NCBI GenBank assembly: GCA_003439945.1
Contig: QVRM01001810.1
Span: 1 to 64,000 of the forward strand
Source of the DNA: Dermanyssus gallinae
Lineage: Eukaryota > Arthropoda > Arachnida > Mesostigmata > Dermanyssidae
Direction: 5' to 3'
Length of the DNA: 64,000 nt
Below, one piece after another: positions 12,198 through 27,129 of this stretch (positions are counted from its first letter, which is position 1; the number at the start of each line of letters is the position of its first letter). Position numbers and translations under genes: made by a program. The notes under the pieces are model-generated. The model made no database searches and was not told the DNA's origin. It was given only the letters and a program-made list of their open reading frames with translations.

Positions 12198-13735
12198 ACT
12201 GTCCACAACATAATCGAGTTCACTTTTTTGTTGACGGCTGAACAGAGACAGGCTGCTATATCGGTAACATTGTCCGTAGTTGTCTGATACTAGATTTATG
12301 CGAGTCTAGTTAAGCAGAGGAATGTTGCGACACACTACCCAATTAGATCCAACAAAACGGATTGAATGGAAACATAGACAAAATCGAACATTGCGTTTGC
12401 AGACAATTTTCTGTTTCCAAAGTTAAAACCTGATTTGAAAAGCCACGTTTTGATTCTGTCCCAATTATTTAGCAGGACGTGAAGAGAGCCAGTTCTAGAA
12501 CTAGGACTGTATCTAGTTATTGTATGAAAGTAGTAGGGAAGATGGCCGGCAATATTAACAGGGAAAATTACAAATTTCAACTCGGCGTGACACATACCCG
12601 TCTTAAAGCAAACCATTTCTAATTTTAAGTTTTAGTTGATATAAATGAAAAAAAAGATACTAAATAGTTTACGCATAGACTTGAATAACAGCACAAAATG
12701 TTACAATAGACTAATTATCGACTGTGCTCTAAAAATCCCGACTATCCTTTACAGCGAATCCATGGGGCAAGATTAGGCAAGCACAACAAACCCAAATAAA
12801 TACATTTTCCACAACCGACAATAGTCAGACTTTTGCCGGTATATGTGTGTTATTACTTCAGAAAGTCAGAGATAATATATTTCAGATTTAGCCTTTAAAG
12901 AACTCCGCAGTCACAAGCATACTCTCGGATCAATGATGTGCCCAGACTGAGACCGACCGCAATGTCGGGTTGTCTCATGGTGGGGTTGTCGAGAAGGGTA
13001 CTGATGGAGACTCTATGTAGCGCGCATAACTATGCCGCGACGCCCTTTGAGTAGACCGCTCTGACTTTCGGAATTTGAACGTCGTTCTGCACACTCTGAA
13101 TGAGTTGGGACAGGCATACATTTTCTAAGGCGACTAGAGGGAATTTATTCTCAGGCGGAAAAGTGCCATCCCGCCAAAGCTAGGAGATGCGCCAAAGATA
13201 CTCTATATACACTGTTCGCATGCAAAGTTATAGATCCCCATGCTCACGGTCAAACGCGCAGTCGAGCACTACTTACCCTGGCAATGCGGCTACTTAAGTA
13301 TTACAGAACGGAAAACGTGACCTTAACGCGAATACGTCTAGTGAATAGGATAGCTGGGCTGGGTAATTTACTAAACATCCATCGTACTCCTCCGTCCTTA
13401 CAATGCCATATTATCACTTATTTGGACTCATGTAAATGCGTTTAAAACGAAAGTTGAATCATTTAGAGTATAATCGTTTTGCCTCCAAAAATTAAGAGTT
13501 TTTGGAAACAGGGTATATATATATATATATATAATATATAATGTTCGTTATTAATGTACTCATCTGCGTTAAATACATTTACTTTAAAACGAGAAACTAG
13601 TTAGTTACAACTAACCGCATTAGACGCCAAGATGCCAATACTAAGAAGAATAATAACCGGCGATCCGCCTATTAGTGAAGAAAACGATTCGACAGTATAA
13701 TCTTATCACAGCCGTAAAATCCGAACCCGGAGGTC
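11991..13735. other. Unannotated stretch
   Basis: Contains a (TC)n(TA)n tract at 12147-12193 and a (TA)n tract at 13514-13541. A 93-codon minus-strand frame at 12335-12616 has no recognisable motif. Confidence 0.5.
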
Positions 13736-13787
13736 TCTCCCGGGGGCCCGGGGGGAGGGGGGGGAAGGGGGGGGTCTAGGGGGTAGC
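13736..13787 (+). repeat. Poly-G tract, G-quadruplex candidate
   Basis: A run of about 50 bases on the plus strand made almost only of G with short interruptions (at least five runs of four or more G). It would be a strong intramolecular G-quadruplex candidate. No gene lies beside it to suggest a promoter role. Confidence 0.75.
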
Positions 13788-14710
13788 TGAAACAGACCGA
13801 AAGCATGGTCGCCAACAGTTCAGCGCTAAACACCGCTTCACGATGCACACGAAGTCCACCTGTAACCCGGCAACGCCGCCGTATTCACCGCCAACATACA
13901 CCGCCTGTTGTTCTGTGGGCGCTCTGCTCGCTCGTGCCGATGAGTCGATGTGAAAAGAATGGCGAATGGCGAAGTAGCGAACGGAAATAGACAGCCTGGC
14001 GACTATCCAGTAGCACATTTCAGCTTGATGAGGAAATCGTTTCGAATCGTGGCCATGCGTATACGGACGGCTGTCGAAAAATACGACGTGGCCCAGCTAT
14101 AGGAGCGACGTGGCGGCCCAACAGAGACCTGAGGTAGAAGTGAAGTGGAAGCCGGCAAGCAATAATAATGACAAGATAATGAGGCGCCGGAGAGTGGAAG
14201 AAGAGAACACAAGTGAGCCGGAAAAAAAGGGACCTTTTGGCCATCATAGCTTGTTGGGCTAAAGAGTAGGCGTTGCGTGTGTGCGCGCTGCGGCACCTTG
14301 ACGAAGGAAGAGACGGAAGCATACGCATTGTTAGTAGAGACTCTCGACATGTTGTCGACTCTGCGCTTTCATGGAGATGATGCTGTTCGAGAGCGAAAGT
14401 CTGTAGTCATAGTCGTAGCGGTGAGCCCTTCAAGCGAGCCCTATTCAATTCAATTCAGCTCAAATCTGTGTGTCCTATTGGCCGGCCGGCTTTGACTCAG
14501 TGGTGAAAATGTGAATGTCACCACCAGCGGTGGATAAAGAAGAGAGTAGCCACTATTCGGTTGATCAATAAATACTTAACGGAAGCCAATGTGTCCGGAA
14601 CTTTGCGGAGTATTTATATCTCTCTCTCTCTGCCACGGAATCTATCTGCAGTAATTCTCCGATTACTCGAATCTCTAACGACTTACTTGGTTCTATGACC
14701 CAACAAACAT
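13788..14710. other. Unannotated stretch
   Basis: Overlapping open frames on both strands (for example 14003-14350 minus, 115 codons) show no known motif. Base composition is more GC-balanced than the flanks. Confidence 0.4.
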
Positions 14711-14728
14711 TTATTATAGTTATTATTA

Positions 14729-14762
<34 letters not shown>

Positions 14763-14787
14763 TATATTATTTTATTATTAATATTAA
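14711..14787. repeat. (TTA)n microsatellite
   Basis: Imperfect TTA tract. Confidence 0.9.
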
Positions 14788-14900
14788 ATGTTACAATTGT
14801 GAGGTGGTAGTGTATCCTGTCTCTTCTAACTCCTAATATTATTCCATGGAACGACATACAGCCGGCGTTTCCTCGCACACAGCAAGAGGCATCAAGCAAT

Positions 14901-14907
14901 TATTATA

Positions 14908-14955
<48 letters not shown>

Positions 14956-14990
14956 GATATTATTATTAGTATTATTATTTATTATTATTA
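14901..14990. repeat. (TTA)n microsatellite
   Basis: About 30 imperfect TTA units. It translates to poly-Ile or poly-Asn, which is not coding evidence. Confidence 0.95.
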
Positions 14991-15044
14991 TTTCGTATCC
15001 CATCACAACTGTAGAGGTGGCGCTGCTATTACCCTCTGCAAAAC

Positions 15045-15125
15045 CGAGCAAGATAGCATAATGGCAAAGCCTTTGCCTTGCATTCGGAAGGACTGGGTTC
15101 GAGACCCAGACCGGCCACTCTTAAA
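15045..15125 (+). repeat. tRNA-like element (SINE head or tRNA pseudogene)
   Basis: A Pol III A-box-like sequence (TAGCATAATGG, 15054-15064) lies 31 bases upstream of a B box (GGTTCGAGACC, 15096-15106), the spacing seen in tRNA genes. GGGTTCGAGACCC forms a T-arm. The acceptor stem does not pair, so it is unlikely to be a working tRNA. The body, with CTTTGCCTTGCATTCGGAAGG, resembles tRNA-derived SINE heads. It differs from the SINE copies at 18.9 and 38.8 kb. A T10 run occurs about 100 bases downstream. Confidence 0.6.
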
Positions 15126-17328
<2,203 letters not shown>

Positions 17329-17539
17329 GTATACAGCTATGGGATCGGCTCGGGTCATCCGGCCGCATAGTCACACAACCAAGGCCACTGCCGGTCATCT
17401 ATATTAAAATGCTAATATTGCTAATAACGGGATCGTTTAAAATGTTATATTGCTTTCGTTTATGTAAAAATTTGGGCAACCGGTCTCCGATAGGGACAGA
17501 CTCGGCCGCGTGTTCATTAATTATAATCCAGGTTAAGGT

Positions 17540-17622
<83 letters not shown>
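17540..17622. repeat. (TA)n microsatellite, about 80 bp
   Basis: Pure TA tract directly left of the palindrome at 17626-17800. Confidence 0.98.
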
Positions 17623-17625
<3 letters not shown>

Positions 17626-17800
17626 ATGAATAATATTACTTTCATAAATACCGCGTAATTATGCGACCTATGCCCAAGCAAAGTACTAAGCTTGTTTATA
17701 TATATAAATATATATCTAATCTTAGTATTTTGCATGTGCATATGTCGCAAAATTACGCGATATTTATAAAAATATAATACTTGAAAGTAATATTATTCAT
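17626..17800. repeat. TA-centred quasi-palindrome, 70-80-bp arms
   Basis: Left arm 17626-17694 and right arm 17719-17800 pair imperfectly. ATGAATAATATTACTTTC pairs with GAAAGTAATATTATTCAT, and the CGCGTAATTATGCGAC segment pairs with GTCGCAAAATTACGCG. The centre is a TATATA-rich loop. One arm has an indel of about 10 bases. An 83-bp (TA)n tract abuts the left side. Confidence 0.85.
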
Positions 17801-18927
17801 TATCATTGTTTAAAGCATTTAGTTCGAAATTTTGTGCCACATTAAATATTTATCTGTAAATCGTTTAGCCTGGCTTACTTCTTCTATATTAATAAATGAG
17901 TACATACCAAGATAAACCTCATATGTACCTATCTATCACAATACACGCCCATTAGGCACATTGGCTTAGCTAATCCTCCGTGATAGGTGTCCCACGTACG
18001 TATCGATCATAGTAAGCTGAAAAATAACTTAATAGTATTGAGTACCATCTAAGACGTTTTTGTTTTACGTACAATGCAATGGATGTTACATAAAAATAGG
18101 GTGTCTAGAGATATCCATATTTGCGCTTATCATGTTCCTTCATGGATGTATTATACTAGCTTCAGTATGAGACTAGAAATGTATCACAGTGCGTATGTAT
18201 ATTACTATACCTGTATCTCGTTGTTGCCTGGTTAATTTCATTGGAAGCTGAACAGTTTCCAGCTATACATATCCCGGCCGCCGAAATTTAAGTGCAACAC
18301 AGTGACGCGGAGCTAACTCTATCAGTCACCCTGGTGTCATAATTGATGATATATTCATGACTGATCCAACACAGATCTCTACACTCTTGTATATATACAC
18401 ACATATCTCTACACCTATGTATCTTACGGCTGGAAGAGCGCCCAGAAATACCCACGTCCATGATCATCAACCTGGGCGTGATCCTGGATAGGGCTCTCAC
18501 AAGAGCACAGTATGCGCGCTATGCGCCAATAAAGCTGGCAAAGGGTCAGCAGAGCTGCGAAACATTCTCCCGCGGGTCAGAGGAACAACTGATTCTCGGA
18601 GCCCTCCATTAGCATTAGTAATGAATAGCATCATGCTATATGCCGCACCCTAATAAAAATGCATGACCACCCGTCTTACAACACGCCGCCTTCTCCACAA
18701 GATTTAGCGAACCTGACGAGAGCTCAACATCGCACGGGCAAGTCCCACGGCTACCGCGGCAGCCATACGAGTTCTATCTAGACAGATTGCTTGGGACCCA
18801 TGCATTAAAGAACTAGCATCAGAGAAACGCCCTCAATTAACGCCGGACGGATGGAATACAAAATCAGCAGAATAGACATCATAAGCAGATAGGGCACGCA
18901 ATAAGAAGCAATCCAGCCGGGACCATC
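17801..18927. other. Unannotated stretch
   Basis: No recognisable gene. Open frames are under 75 codons. Confidence 0.5.
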
Positions 18928-19141
18928 CTAGATACTCGACACGTCGAGCCCGGTGGCGTGGTAGCTTAAGTCTGCGCCTCGCAACCGGAGGAAGACACAT
19001 CGGTGCGCGGGTTCGAGCCCCACCGTTGCACATTTGTATTTATGGGGGTCCGTCTATGAAGCGTCATAAAATGTGAAAAACAGTTCCGTGGACGTTAAAT
19101 ATTGGCTGAGGGACAGCCCGAAAACTTTGCTAGATACTGGA
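18928..19141 (+). mobile_element. Complete tRNA-derived SINE, copy 1
   Basis: The element proper is about 18941-19128. An A box (TGGCGTGGTAG, 18954-18964) and a perfect B box (GGTTCGAGCCC, 19010-19020) mark a tRNA-like head and internal Pol III promoter. A non-tRNA body follows, starting CATTTGTATTTAT, and ends in a small hairpin (GCTG-AGGGA-CAGC) plus CCGAAAACTTT. There is no poly-A tail. A 13-bp duplication CTAGATACT(C/G)GAC flanks it at 18928-18940 and 19129-19141, the mark of LINE-mediated insertion. Copy 2 at 38.8 kb has the same start and end. I did not recognise the family. Confidence 0.85.
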
Positions 19142-19850
19142 CAAGGTCAATACAACCTGATCTCAAAAAATAGTTTAGACCTTACAGTACAGGGGTGGCA
19201 TGGCTCGCTTACTTACCGACTCGCGGATGGTTGTGCAAGTTCCTTTGAGCTTTGGCTTGAGTGTTCCAACGAGGGCTTGACATGTCAGGGAACATCTACG
19301 TTCTAGATTCAACGAACTCAACGCTGACAATGCAATGGTAGGTATTGCTGAACGTTTCCATGTTAGCCTGTCATACCGACTGTGCCTGCTATGCACACAC
19401 TGCATTTGCGTAAAGTGTTGACAGAATATATATGGTGTTACTTATTACCCAGGTGCGTGTTTCACGTAAAACAAACTATAGATCTAGCATCTTCTAATGA
19501 CTGTGACAGAAGTGTTGATTCATATGGACATAAGGAAAGCCTATATTCACAGGTGCATTTTAACGAAGCAAACTTACACTAAACTCAAGGAAAGGAGAGC
19601 AAGTCTTCGGGTCTGCTAGGTGGTTTTAGACGCAACGTTTTGAATTTGTTCGAAAACATTGCGTCTTTGACATAAACAATGGCCATCAACAAGGGGTGGC
19701 CGAAAGGCCAGCTTTAATAAATATCTAAATAGACAAGGAGAGAAGGTCGGGGGAAACTCCAGAGTCCGACCTTACTGGCTGGACCGCCAGTCAGAACCTA
19801 CTGGGAGCCTGACTTATCGGATCGGAGAGCAACACGTGTATGGAGACAAC
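19142..19850. other. Unannotated spacer
   Basis: Nothing recognisable apart from a GC-balanced stretch leading into the R1-like element. Confidence 0.4.
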
Positions 19851-22800
19851 AAGATATGGCGAAAGGCGTCAGCAGCGAAACGCTCAGCCAGGCTAAAAGA
19901 AACAGTAAGCAACGAAAACAGGAGAAAAGCGAAGCTTTCGAGATGCAAAAATGCGCAGAAGCAATGTTATGGGGTAGCAAGGAGCTCGGCGAGCTCCTAA
20001 ACACAGCGCAAAAGGTTGTGAAAGTATTTGGACCAACGAAAACCAAGGAAAACATAAACAATGCAGTAAAGGTTCTTGAAGCAAGTACGTTGTCTATCAA
20101 TGCGGGCACGGAGCCGCCTTGTGTACCTACTGTCAGGCTGTGCACCGGTTGTTGAGATACTTTGAGTAAGGTTGACGCGACAGTACGATTCGAGAGCTTA
20201 ATCTCGAAATGGGAAAGTAAAGTTGAACAAGTTCGACGAGGGGTTGGAGACCTAGAGATTTTTAGTGCTTCTTACCTTTGGTCTGGTCTTGCATGTGACA
20301 ATCGCCACGTCTATGCCAGATACATAATTCCTGGCTATCATCATCTGGTCTGTTCGAATACGAGCTTCCACGAGGAGTACACGGAATGCATCTGTCGACT
20401 GTGCTCTCAGGCGTGTACGAAGTTTCATGCGTCTGCCTGCCTGGCCCTTGCGACGAGATCACTGCACTGCCTGTCTCGAATAACATGCCGCAAGCAGCTG
20501 ACAATTGTATAATTGTCTCTGTTATATGCATACTCAATATGAGTGAAATAAATATGATAATATTTGAGTAAAAGTTCTTGAAAATAGCCTGATAGTACTC
20601 AAGCATAAACACAGATGCCAACACACAGCGACAACAGTGATCATGTAAATAAGCTCAGATAAGAAACAGAGTGCTGAAAAGCAGCAACTGCCAAAAAGGA
20701 AAGTAAATAATCAACTTCAGGAGCACATCGAGCAGCTCGAAGAAGCGCTAAAGAAAGACGCACACCGGAGAAGATAAAGCTGGATGATAAACAACAAAAG
20801 TGTCAGGAGATACTGCAGAACTTGTAAATGCTGCAACCACAGAACAGGTGAAAACATAACAGGTGTCTAAAGGATGGCCGCGGAAAGCCTATTTAGAAAC
20901 GCGGCCAGTAAAGACTAGCATTTTAGGAAACTGAGAGGTAAGAGGACTGCTGGTCGGAAGGGTGGAAATTATCAAAGTCCACCGCGCCGAGATAGACCTG
21001 GGCGAGTCAGGAGCTATAAATGAGACCGCGGGCACCTCAATGGCCATGATAGTAAGCTAAGTAAACGCCGCAGAAAACTCTGAGGCTATCCTTGAAAAGA
21101 TCGGCAAAATTTTTGAAAACAATAATCAGGCACTGGCTGGCGATTAGAAAAAAGAAGCCAAGAAGAGGGGTGCCCTATACATTACAGAAAAGGTACTTGC
21201 TAACTACGTAAGAAAGGCGGCAGGGTACTGGCTGGCAAGAGCTAGAAGCGACATAGACATCTGCACTAAGCGCAAGACCGCGCGAAGAGAAGGACAAAAG
21301 CAAGGTCCACTAAAGGCCAAAGTAAAGTCCATTGTGATCAACACGACCAACGCTAAGACGCCAGCTGAGTTGTCGGCCATTCTCCAGGGGACTGTGGACT
21401 CAGCACAAGCTGGCGTAACCGTAAGGAACATCGTCCATCTACGCAAAGGTGGAATAAAAATAACATACAAGGTGAGCCAGAGAGGAGCCACCACAACCTT
21501 TCTGGATTTCAGCCGAGAGAAAACAGCGCTGAAAGCTAAGCGGGCCCAACAAAGTACCAAAATCCGAATTTTAAGACTCGGCAAGGCGACCCAAAAATAG
21601 GCCTTTGAACAAGCCGTTCGACGAGAACGTAAGTTGGGTCGGACGCATTGTCTTGAATTCGGATCAGAGATTATCTGTTTTTTCCGCCACTTCTTTTCAA
21701 CCGATTCGGTTCTCACCTTTTTGGCCTTCCCGCAGGTTCTAGTTTATTGGCGCCGGGCTCCAATGGCTCCAAAAGCTCTTAAAAAGCCATCAAGAGCCGC
21801 AAAAAGAAAAATGGCGTAAACTCTGCGAAGAAGTAGAGAATCACATATGGGGGGAAATCCTACAAGATAGTCATGGACAAGATGGAAAAGTCACGGCCAA
21901 CACTTCTTGATAACCTTGTGGAAAACGCGGTCCAACGAATCTTCTCAAGTCTTGCTGACCCCGTTCGATTACAATTAACAGTCCTCGTGGAAAAAGCACC
22001 GCCAGTAGAAGACTGGGAAATAATGGCTATCGTACAGCGATCGCCTAAAGGAATGGCACCAGGCCTGGACGAGATACTAGCAGAGGATGTGAAATTGCCT
22101 CTTTAAGAACAGTCGTAAGTCTTCAAGCGTATGGCAGACAAGATTTTGAAAGAAGGTGCCCACCCAGCAGCATCGAGAAGGTGACAGCCAAGACAGAGAA
22201 CATCGCCAAAAGTCTGGCCAAGATGCTGCCGAGAACACGGGGAGCAGCAAAGAGCAGAAAAGACGTCTCGCTTCCGCGGCAGAATCGATCGTGCTTTAAG
22301 CCGCTCTTACGCGGAGCTTGTGCGCGATGAAGCTAAAGAATAACCGGAATAAACTTCTAAAAGCGCAGCGGAAGATGGCAATCACACTAGCCAGCTTTAT
22401 AAGGTTGTTGGACAAACAACGCGATTTGCTGTATTTAGTCGCAGCTGCCGGCGTAACTTGCTGCGTTCGATAAGTTCGTGCTTCGGGTCGATTATCGCGA
22501 TGATGGCGGTCATCGTGATAGCCAAGCTCATTCCATGACCTAGTTTGATTGAGGAGCAAATCTGGTGAAGGCAGGAACGGCAGAAGAAGGTGGCAGCCCG
22601 GATGCAAACGCTCCAAGGGAGGCAAAAACATTGGAGTCGAACGCTATCGAAGGCACTAGGAACGTGGACCTGCCGGGTCATTCCGGATCTCAAGAAATAG
22701 TATAACAGAGAGCACGGACGCGTAACCTATCACCTGACGCAGGCGATAATGACGGGGCACGGCTTCTAACGGTGCTTGTACAGGATGGGCAAAGTTCCAG

Positions 22801-23090
22801 ACCCTGCGTGCGTCATGTGCGGGACCGGCGAGGTGGATGATGTTACCCACGTTTCCTCTGCCCTGCTCTAGAAGACGCACGTACGGGGTCATCGGTAGCG
22901 GCTGCTTTAGCTCGGACACGGCGGTGACAGATCTAGTTGCCGCCATGCTTGAGGAGAAGCACAAATTGAATTAGGCAGTGGGCCTGGTGGAGAGAGTTCT
23001 GAACGAGCTGGGAATGACACAGGTGCGCCGACAACATCCGCAAAGAGCGCCGGGGCCGGGCGCCCAAGGTTAGCAGTTGAGAAGACACGG
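19850..23090 (+). mobile_element. R1-like LINE with large internal deletions
   Basis: Domains in order on the plus strand: a Lys/Glu-rich frame at 19856-20157; a coiled-coil-like segment near 20700-20770 (QLQEHIEQLEEALKKDA); an ORF1 gag-like region at 21180-21600 with SIVINTTNAKTPAELSAIL and VRNIVHLRKGGIKITY; the RT N-terminal linker at 21775-22106 with EKWRKLCEEVENHIWG and SPKGMAPGLDEI; a thumb segment at 22320-22400 (MKLKNNRNKLLKAQRKMAI); and a C-terminal zinc-knuckle remnant at 22735-22865 (TGHGFYRCLYRMG, then CVMCGTGEVDDVTHV). The order matches R1-clade LINEs. The ORF2 endonuclease and RT palm are missing, and repeat X copy 2 sits inside ORF1. Many frameshifts show it is dead. Confidence 0.75.
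20400..20570 (+). repeat. Interspersed repeat X, copy 2
   Basis: Counterpart of 10986-11145 (see there), ending AGTGAAATAAATATGATAATATTT without a long TA tail. It lies inside ORF1 of the R1-like LINE. It is therefore either a nested insertion or, less likely, a shared part of that element. Confidence 0.7.
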
Positions 23091-23921
23091 CGAGCATAGA
23101 AGAACCTCAATTTTTCATCAAAGTAGAACGCAAGCGGTTTCCTTGAGAAATGGTTGTGACATATGTATACCTTAAGAAAACAAAATGACACATCTGCCTA
23201 TGTTTGTTTGCAGTTATTTTCAAGCGAATAAGCCGAGACGCAAACATGCCTAATTAAACGACGTCGCCTATCGTCGCACGTTTTGCCTCCATTGAGTCAA
23301 TCGTCTGTCAGTACAGCAATAACGATGACGAATGGCAACGGCAACAACCTAAATCGCGTGCGCACTCGCTCTCCCTCCCGCCTCCGCTCTCTCTATTTCA
23401 GTCTCTCTGTCTGTAGGTAGACTGACCAGCCAGACGAGTCACACTTCTTAGGCTTATTCGCGATCCGTAAAGCCAAATTGAACGTTGGACCTTGATAAGC
23501 TACGACAGAGCGAGAAAGAGAAAAGTCGAGAGGGATATATATATATATATATATATATTAGGAGGAAGTGAGAGAAGGAAAGGGTACAGGTTGTAGGCCA
23601 TTCGTGCTTATGTCTGACCAAATGCCATGACCTTTGACTTAGCTGCGAACAGCGTGTACGCTGGCCCCTTCGAACCTACCTGTAGAGAGTCTGTAAGGAG
23701 TCGTCGGTTAAGGCTCTGAATTAGTGAATGTTACATGGACAACAATGCAAGCCGAGCGCCAAGTTGGAAAGGAATAAGGTTTCCTCGCAATTAGTACCGC
23801 ATTAGTAAGGCTCTACAATGTATTTCCCTCCATTAAATACTCTGCTCAGCAGTATCGAATTCAGTCCTTTTTGGTTGCGCTCTCGCATCGACATATGTCC
23901 TGTAGTAACTGATTCTCTATA

Positions 23922-23952
<31 letters not shown>

Positions 23953-24502
23953 GAAGATATTGCGATGATTTATTAATCATTTACAATACATTTGCACACT
24001 CGGCAGTGCTCTGCATAAATATATATATATATATATATATATGCCGGCCCTCCTAAGCAATCAGCTTTAATACAAGCCATGTGGCATCACCGCCGCCACT
24101 TGCTAAAATTGTTTTGTATTCTAAAATCCTACATTTTGTATAAATTATGTCCGGATAAGTAGTTTTTGTCGTAGCCACTATCGTCATTCCTCGCATAAAG
24201 TTGAGAACATTATCTACATCTTCTAACAAGGTCGGACACGTCCGCGTCCCGTTCTGGTTAGTTCTCGTTTTTCATCGCTCCAGCAGCTGTGTCACACCTT
24301 CTAGTAAGCGGGACCAATCAGTATTAGGAGGAGGAAGACCGTGCCTTCTCTAGTTTGGTCGTTAGGCGCTCGTTGGCTAGAATCATAATGTCCATGGCCT
24401 TTCCTAGCACACTCAATACGCACGAGGGTTGAAGGTCTCAAGGCAGGCTTACCAGCTGTCCTAACTTGATATCAATATCATGGAGCTGTGTTTTCATGTT
24501 TA

Positions 24503-24504
<2 letters not shown>

Positions 24505-24566
<62 letters not shown>
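24505..24566. repeat. (TA)n microsatellite, 62 bp
   Basis: Pure TA tract. Confidence 0.97.
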
Positions 24567-24571
<5 letters not shown>

Positions 24572-25213
24572 CAACAGCGCTGTGTTTTGGCGAGTAAAGG
24601 CACGAGGACAACAAAAAATCCTCTGCAAGAAATTATGCTATTTCGCAAACAAAAAGGACTGAACGCGGTACTGCTGAACAGAGTGTTTGTAGGAGGGATT
24701 TCTACTGCAATGATTTTATGGGAGATAATGACACTAAACTTATTTATAGCAAAAAATACTCTGCAAAGCCTTAATAGCGCAGTACTAATTGCAAGTGGAT
24801 CTTGTGATCACCCTTGCTACGCAAATGTATGAAATCTATGCCGAAAATACAAATGTCCTTGCTAATGTAACATATCTTAAAGAATTAATTAAGTATCCTG
24901 CTTCCGGCTCTGGTATAACAGATCGATACGGGTATTAGCACGCGTTGTGAAGTGAAGAGCTGCGGAGATGGTAATTGATTCATGAGTTATAAGAGCCATT
25001 ATACAAAGGGTCGGCAATACTATGTGACGAGCGTATTTCCTTGCCTACAATGCTGAATTACACTGATGAACTGATCACCGGTTTACTGTGTACACACCTG
25101 TATTATAACCATGTGACTGTGTTAATTCACTCTATTTTATAAAATGTAATTTTTTTTGCTGAAACCATTAAGCATTTGTAATGCAGTTTCGCAAATAAAC
25201 CACGTTCTGAATC

Positions 25214-25252
<39 letters not shown>

Positions 25253-25601
25253 ATGCCACGATCGTCGAATGGACGTTCTAACTTGGCACTTGTCAGCTTA
25301 CATTGTCATTCATTCAACGTTCACTGGTTCAGCATCGCAACCTACGAAACCCTGTAACATACGGCATCCACGGTAGAGTTGAAGGGGCTAGCCTACACGC
25401 CGTTCGCAACTAGGTCTCGAAGCCAGGCCTTCTGAGCTGACTGTCGCATGGCATGGTAGTACCGCAACACGTGCACAGCCTCAAAAGCAATCGCATGGTC
25501 GATAATATTCTCATTATAACTCGATTGAGGCTACTTGGTAGCAGGATTTGCGTGCGAAAAACGATGACATTTGGTCAGGTTCACGCACGAAAGGCCGCAA
25601 C

Positions 25602-25604
<3 letters not shown>

Positions 25605-25643
<39 letters not shown>

Positions 25644-25658
25644 ATATATATATGTATG

Positions 25659-25693
<35 letters not shown>
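25605..25693. repeat. (TA)n/(TATG)n compound microsatellite
   Basis: TA repeats interrupted by TATGTATG blocks. Confidence 0.95.
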
Positions 25694-25695
<2 letters not shown>

Positions 25696-27129
25696 TCCTC
25701 CCTTTCTCACTCTACTCTAGCTTATCAACGGTCTGTTCGATTTGGCTTGGTGGGTCGCGGATAGAAGTGTGAACCGTCCGACTGCTCAGTCTGTCTACAA
25801 TGAGATCAGAGATTGAGAGAGAGCGCGCGATTCAGGTCGTTGCCGTTGCAATCCGTCATCATGATTGTCGTACTGACTGACTATCGACGCAATCAAACGT
25901 GGTAACACGTGCGATGCGACGATAGGCGACGTCGTTGAATTAGACACACGTTTCGGGACGGCTCGGCCTTCTTCACGTCACAGGTAACTAACTGCAAATA
26001 GGCAGATCTTTCATTCATCACTGCACAAACACCTACACACAGGCTGAACTACTGTGGTTGCGTATTGACCAACCGGCACCAGCAGTCTGCGTCTTCATAC
26101 ACACGTCACAATGATAAGTTTTGCTTCGAAAGTTATTAGCTCACACACAATAGTACAACATGCATTTCATGCATTAGCATCAACTCGTGCTGAGGACGAG
26201 TGCACACCCTCAGACGTCAAAAAGCCCACCTGGTGGCTCTGAGACGCTGCTCTGGCAGTAATAGAGAAACCTCGTTCACCTATTCAATCGTAAAGAAAGG
26301 AGGACATATTCTTTATCGACCTGCACTGCTGTGGAACAAATATATTTGTATTTGGTTGAATGACAGGCGGATTGACTTATTGGATCAGTGTTATCGACGG
26401 TTGGTTAATTTTCGTTTTATACGCTGTCATGTTTTTTTGGTGTCAGGCGTCAGGGGACAGGCGTTTGGACGAAACACATGCAAGCAAAGCAGCTATAATT
26501 TGCTTGGCATAGCAGGCTAACATGTAAACTGCAAACTCTGCCGTTTGTTTAGATTATACAAAAAGTGCTACATACCTTAAATATCCAGTACTATTGTATT
26601 TGTTGTATTACAAACACGTATTATTTAAACACGTAGTACTGGTAATCTTAGCATAATAATTATTATAATAACATTTATTTTAAGATGCACGTAGACACGT
26701 ATCATAACGTGACATCATCATTTCCAATGTGGAATCATTCGCTCTTACAAACACGCGTTCAACATTGAAATAAGCTGCGATTAATTGGGTGTCTCTATGC
26801 TCACCTGGCCATCCGTCACGAAAACACATCATTAGTATAGATCTTAAGACGACTTTCTACGAGCCAGGGGTAATGTAGTAAATTTTGTAATATAAATTAA
26901 CGTATCTAGGGAATTATTACAATATCGAATAGTTGCATTTTACGGAAGCATATAGAAAACAGAGTAGAAAATGCAATTCGAGCGGATGGAGAAAGAAAGA
27001 ACTCGCAAATCTTGTCAATAAATACCGCGTTCGCCCTTTTAAGAATAATATAGAACCAATAGCAACATTTGGTATATCGTTCATATGGGAGGAACTAGGG
27101 GTGGCAGTTTTTACCAGCTGACCAGAATG

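Larger units (their letters stand above)
23091..27125. other. Microsatellite-rich unannotated stretch
   Basis: Contains (TA)n at 23535-23558, 23931-23951, 24017-24042, 24505-24566, 25218-25248 and 25605-25693 (the last mixed with TATG). The segment ending 25217 (CAAATAAACCACGTTCTGAATCTGAA, here abbreviated by its key AATAAAC and CTGAATCTGAA parts) followed by (TA)n looks like a LINE 3' end, but no RT was found upstream. A plus-strand frame at 26200-26520 is unrecognised. Confidence 0.4.

Noticed and set aside
15045..15125. Functional tRNA gene
   Set aside because: A and B boxes are present, but the acceptor stem does not pair.
19100..19135. Possible hammerhead ribozyme at the SINE 3' end (CTGA ... 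CGAAA)
   Set aside because: CTGAGGG lacks the CTGANGA core, and no stem III or cleavage-site pairing was found. The segment is better explained as a simple terminal hairpin.
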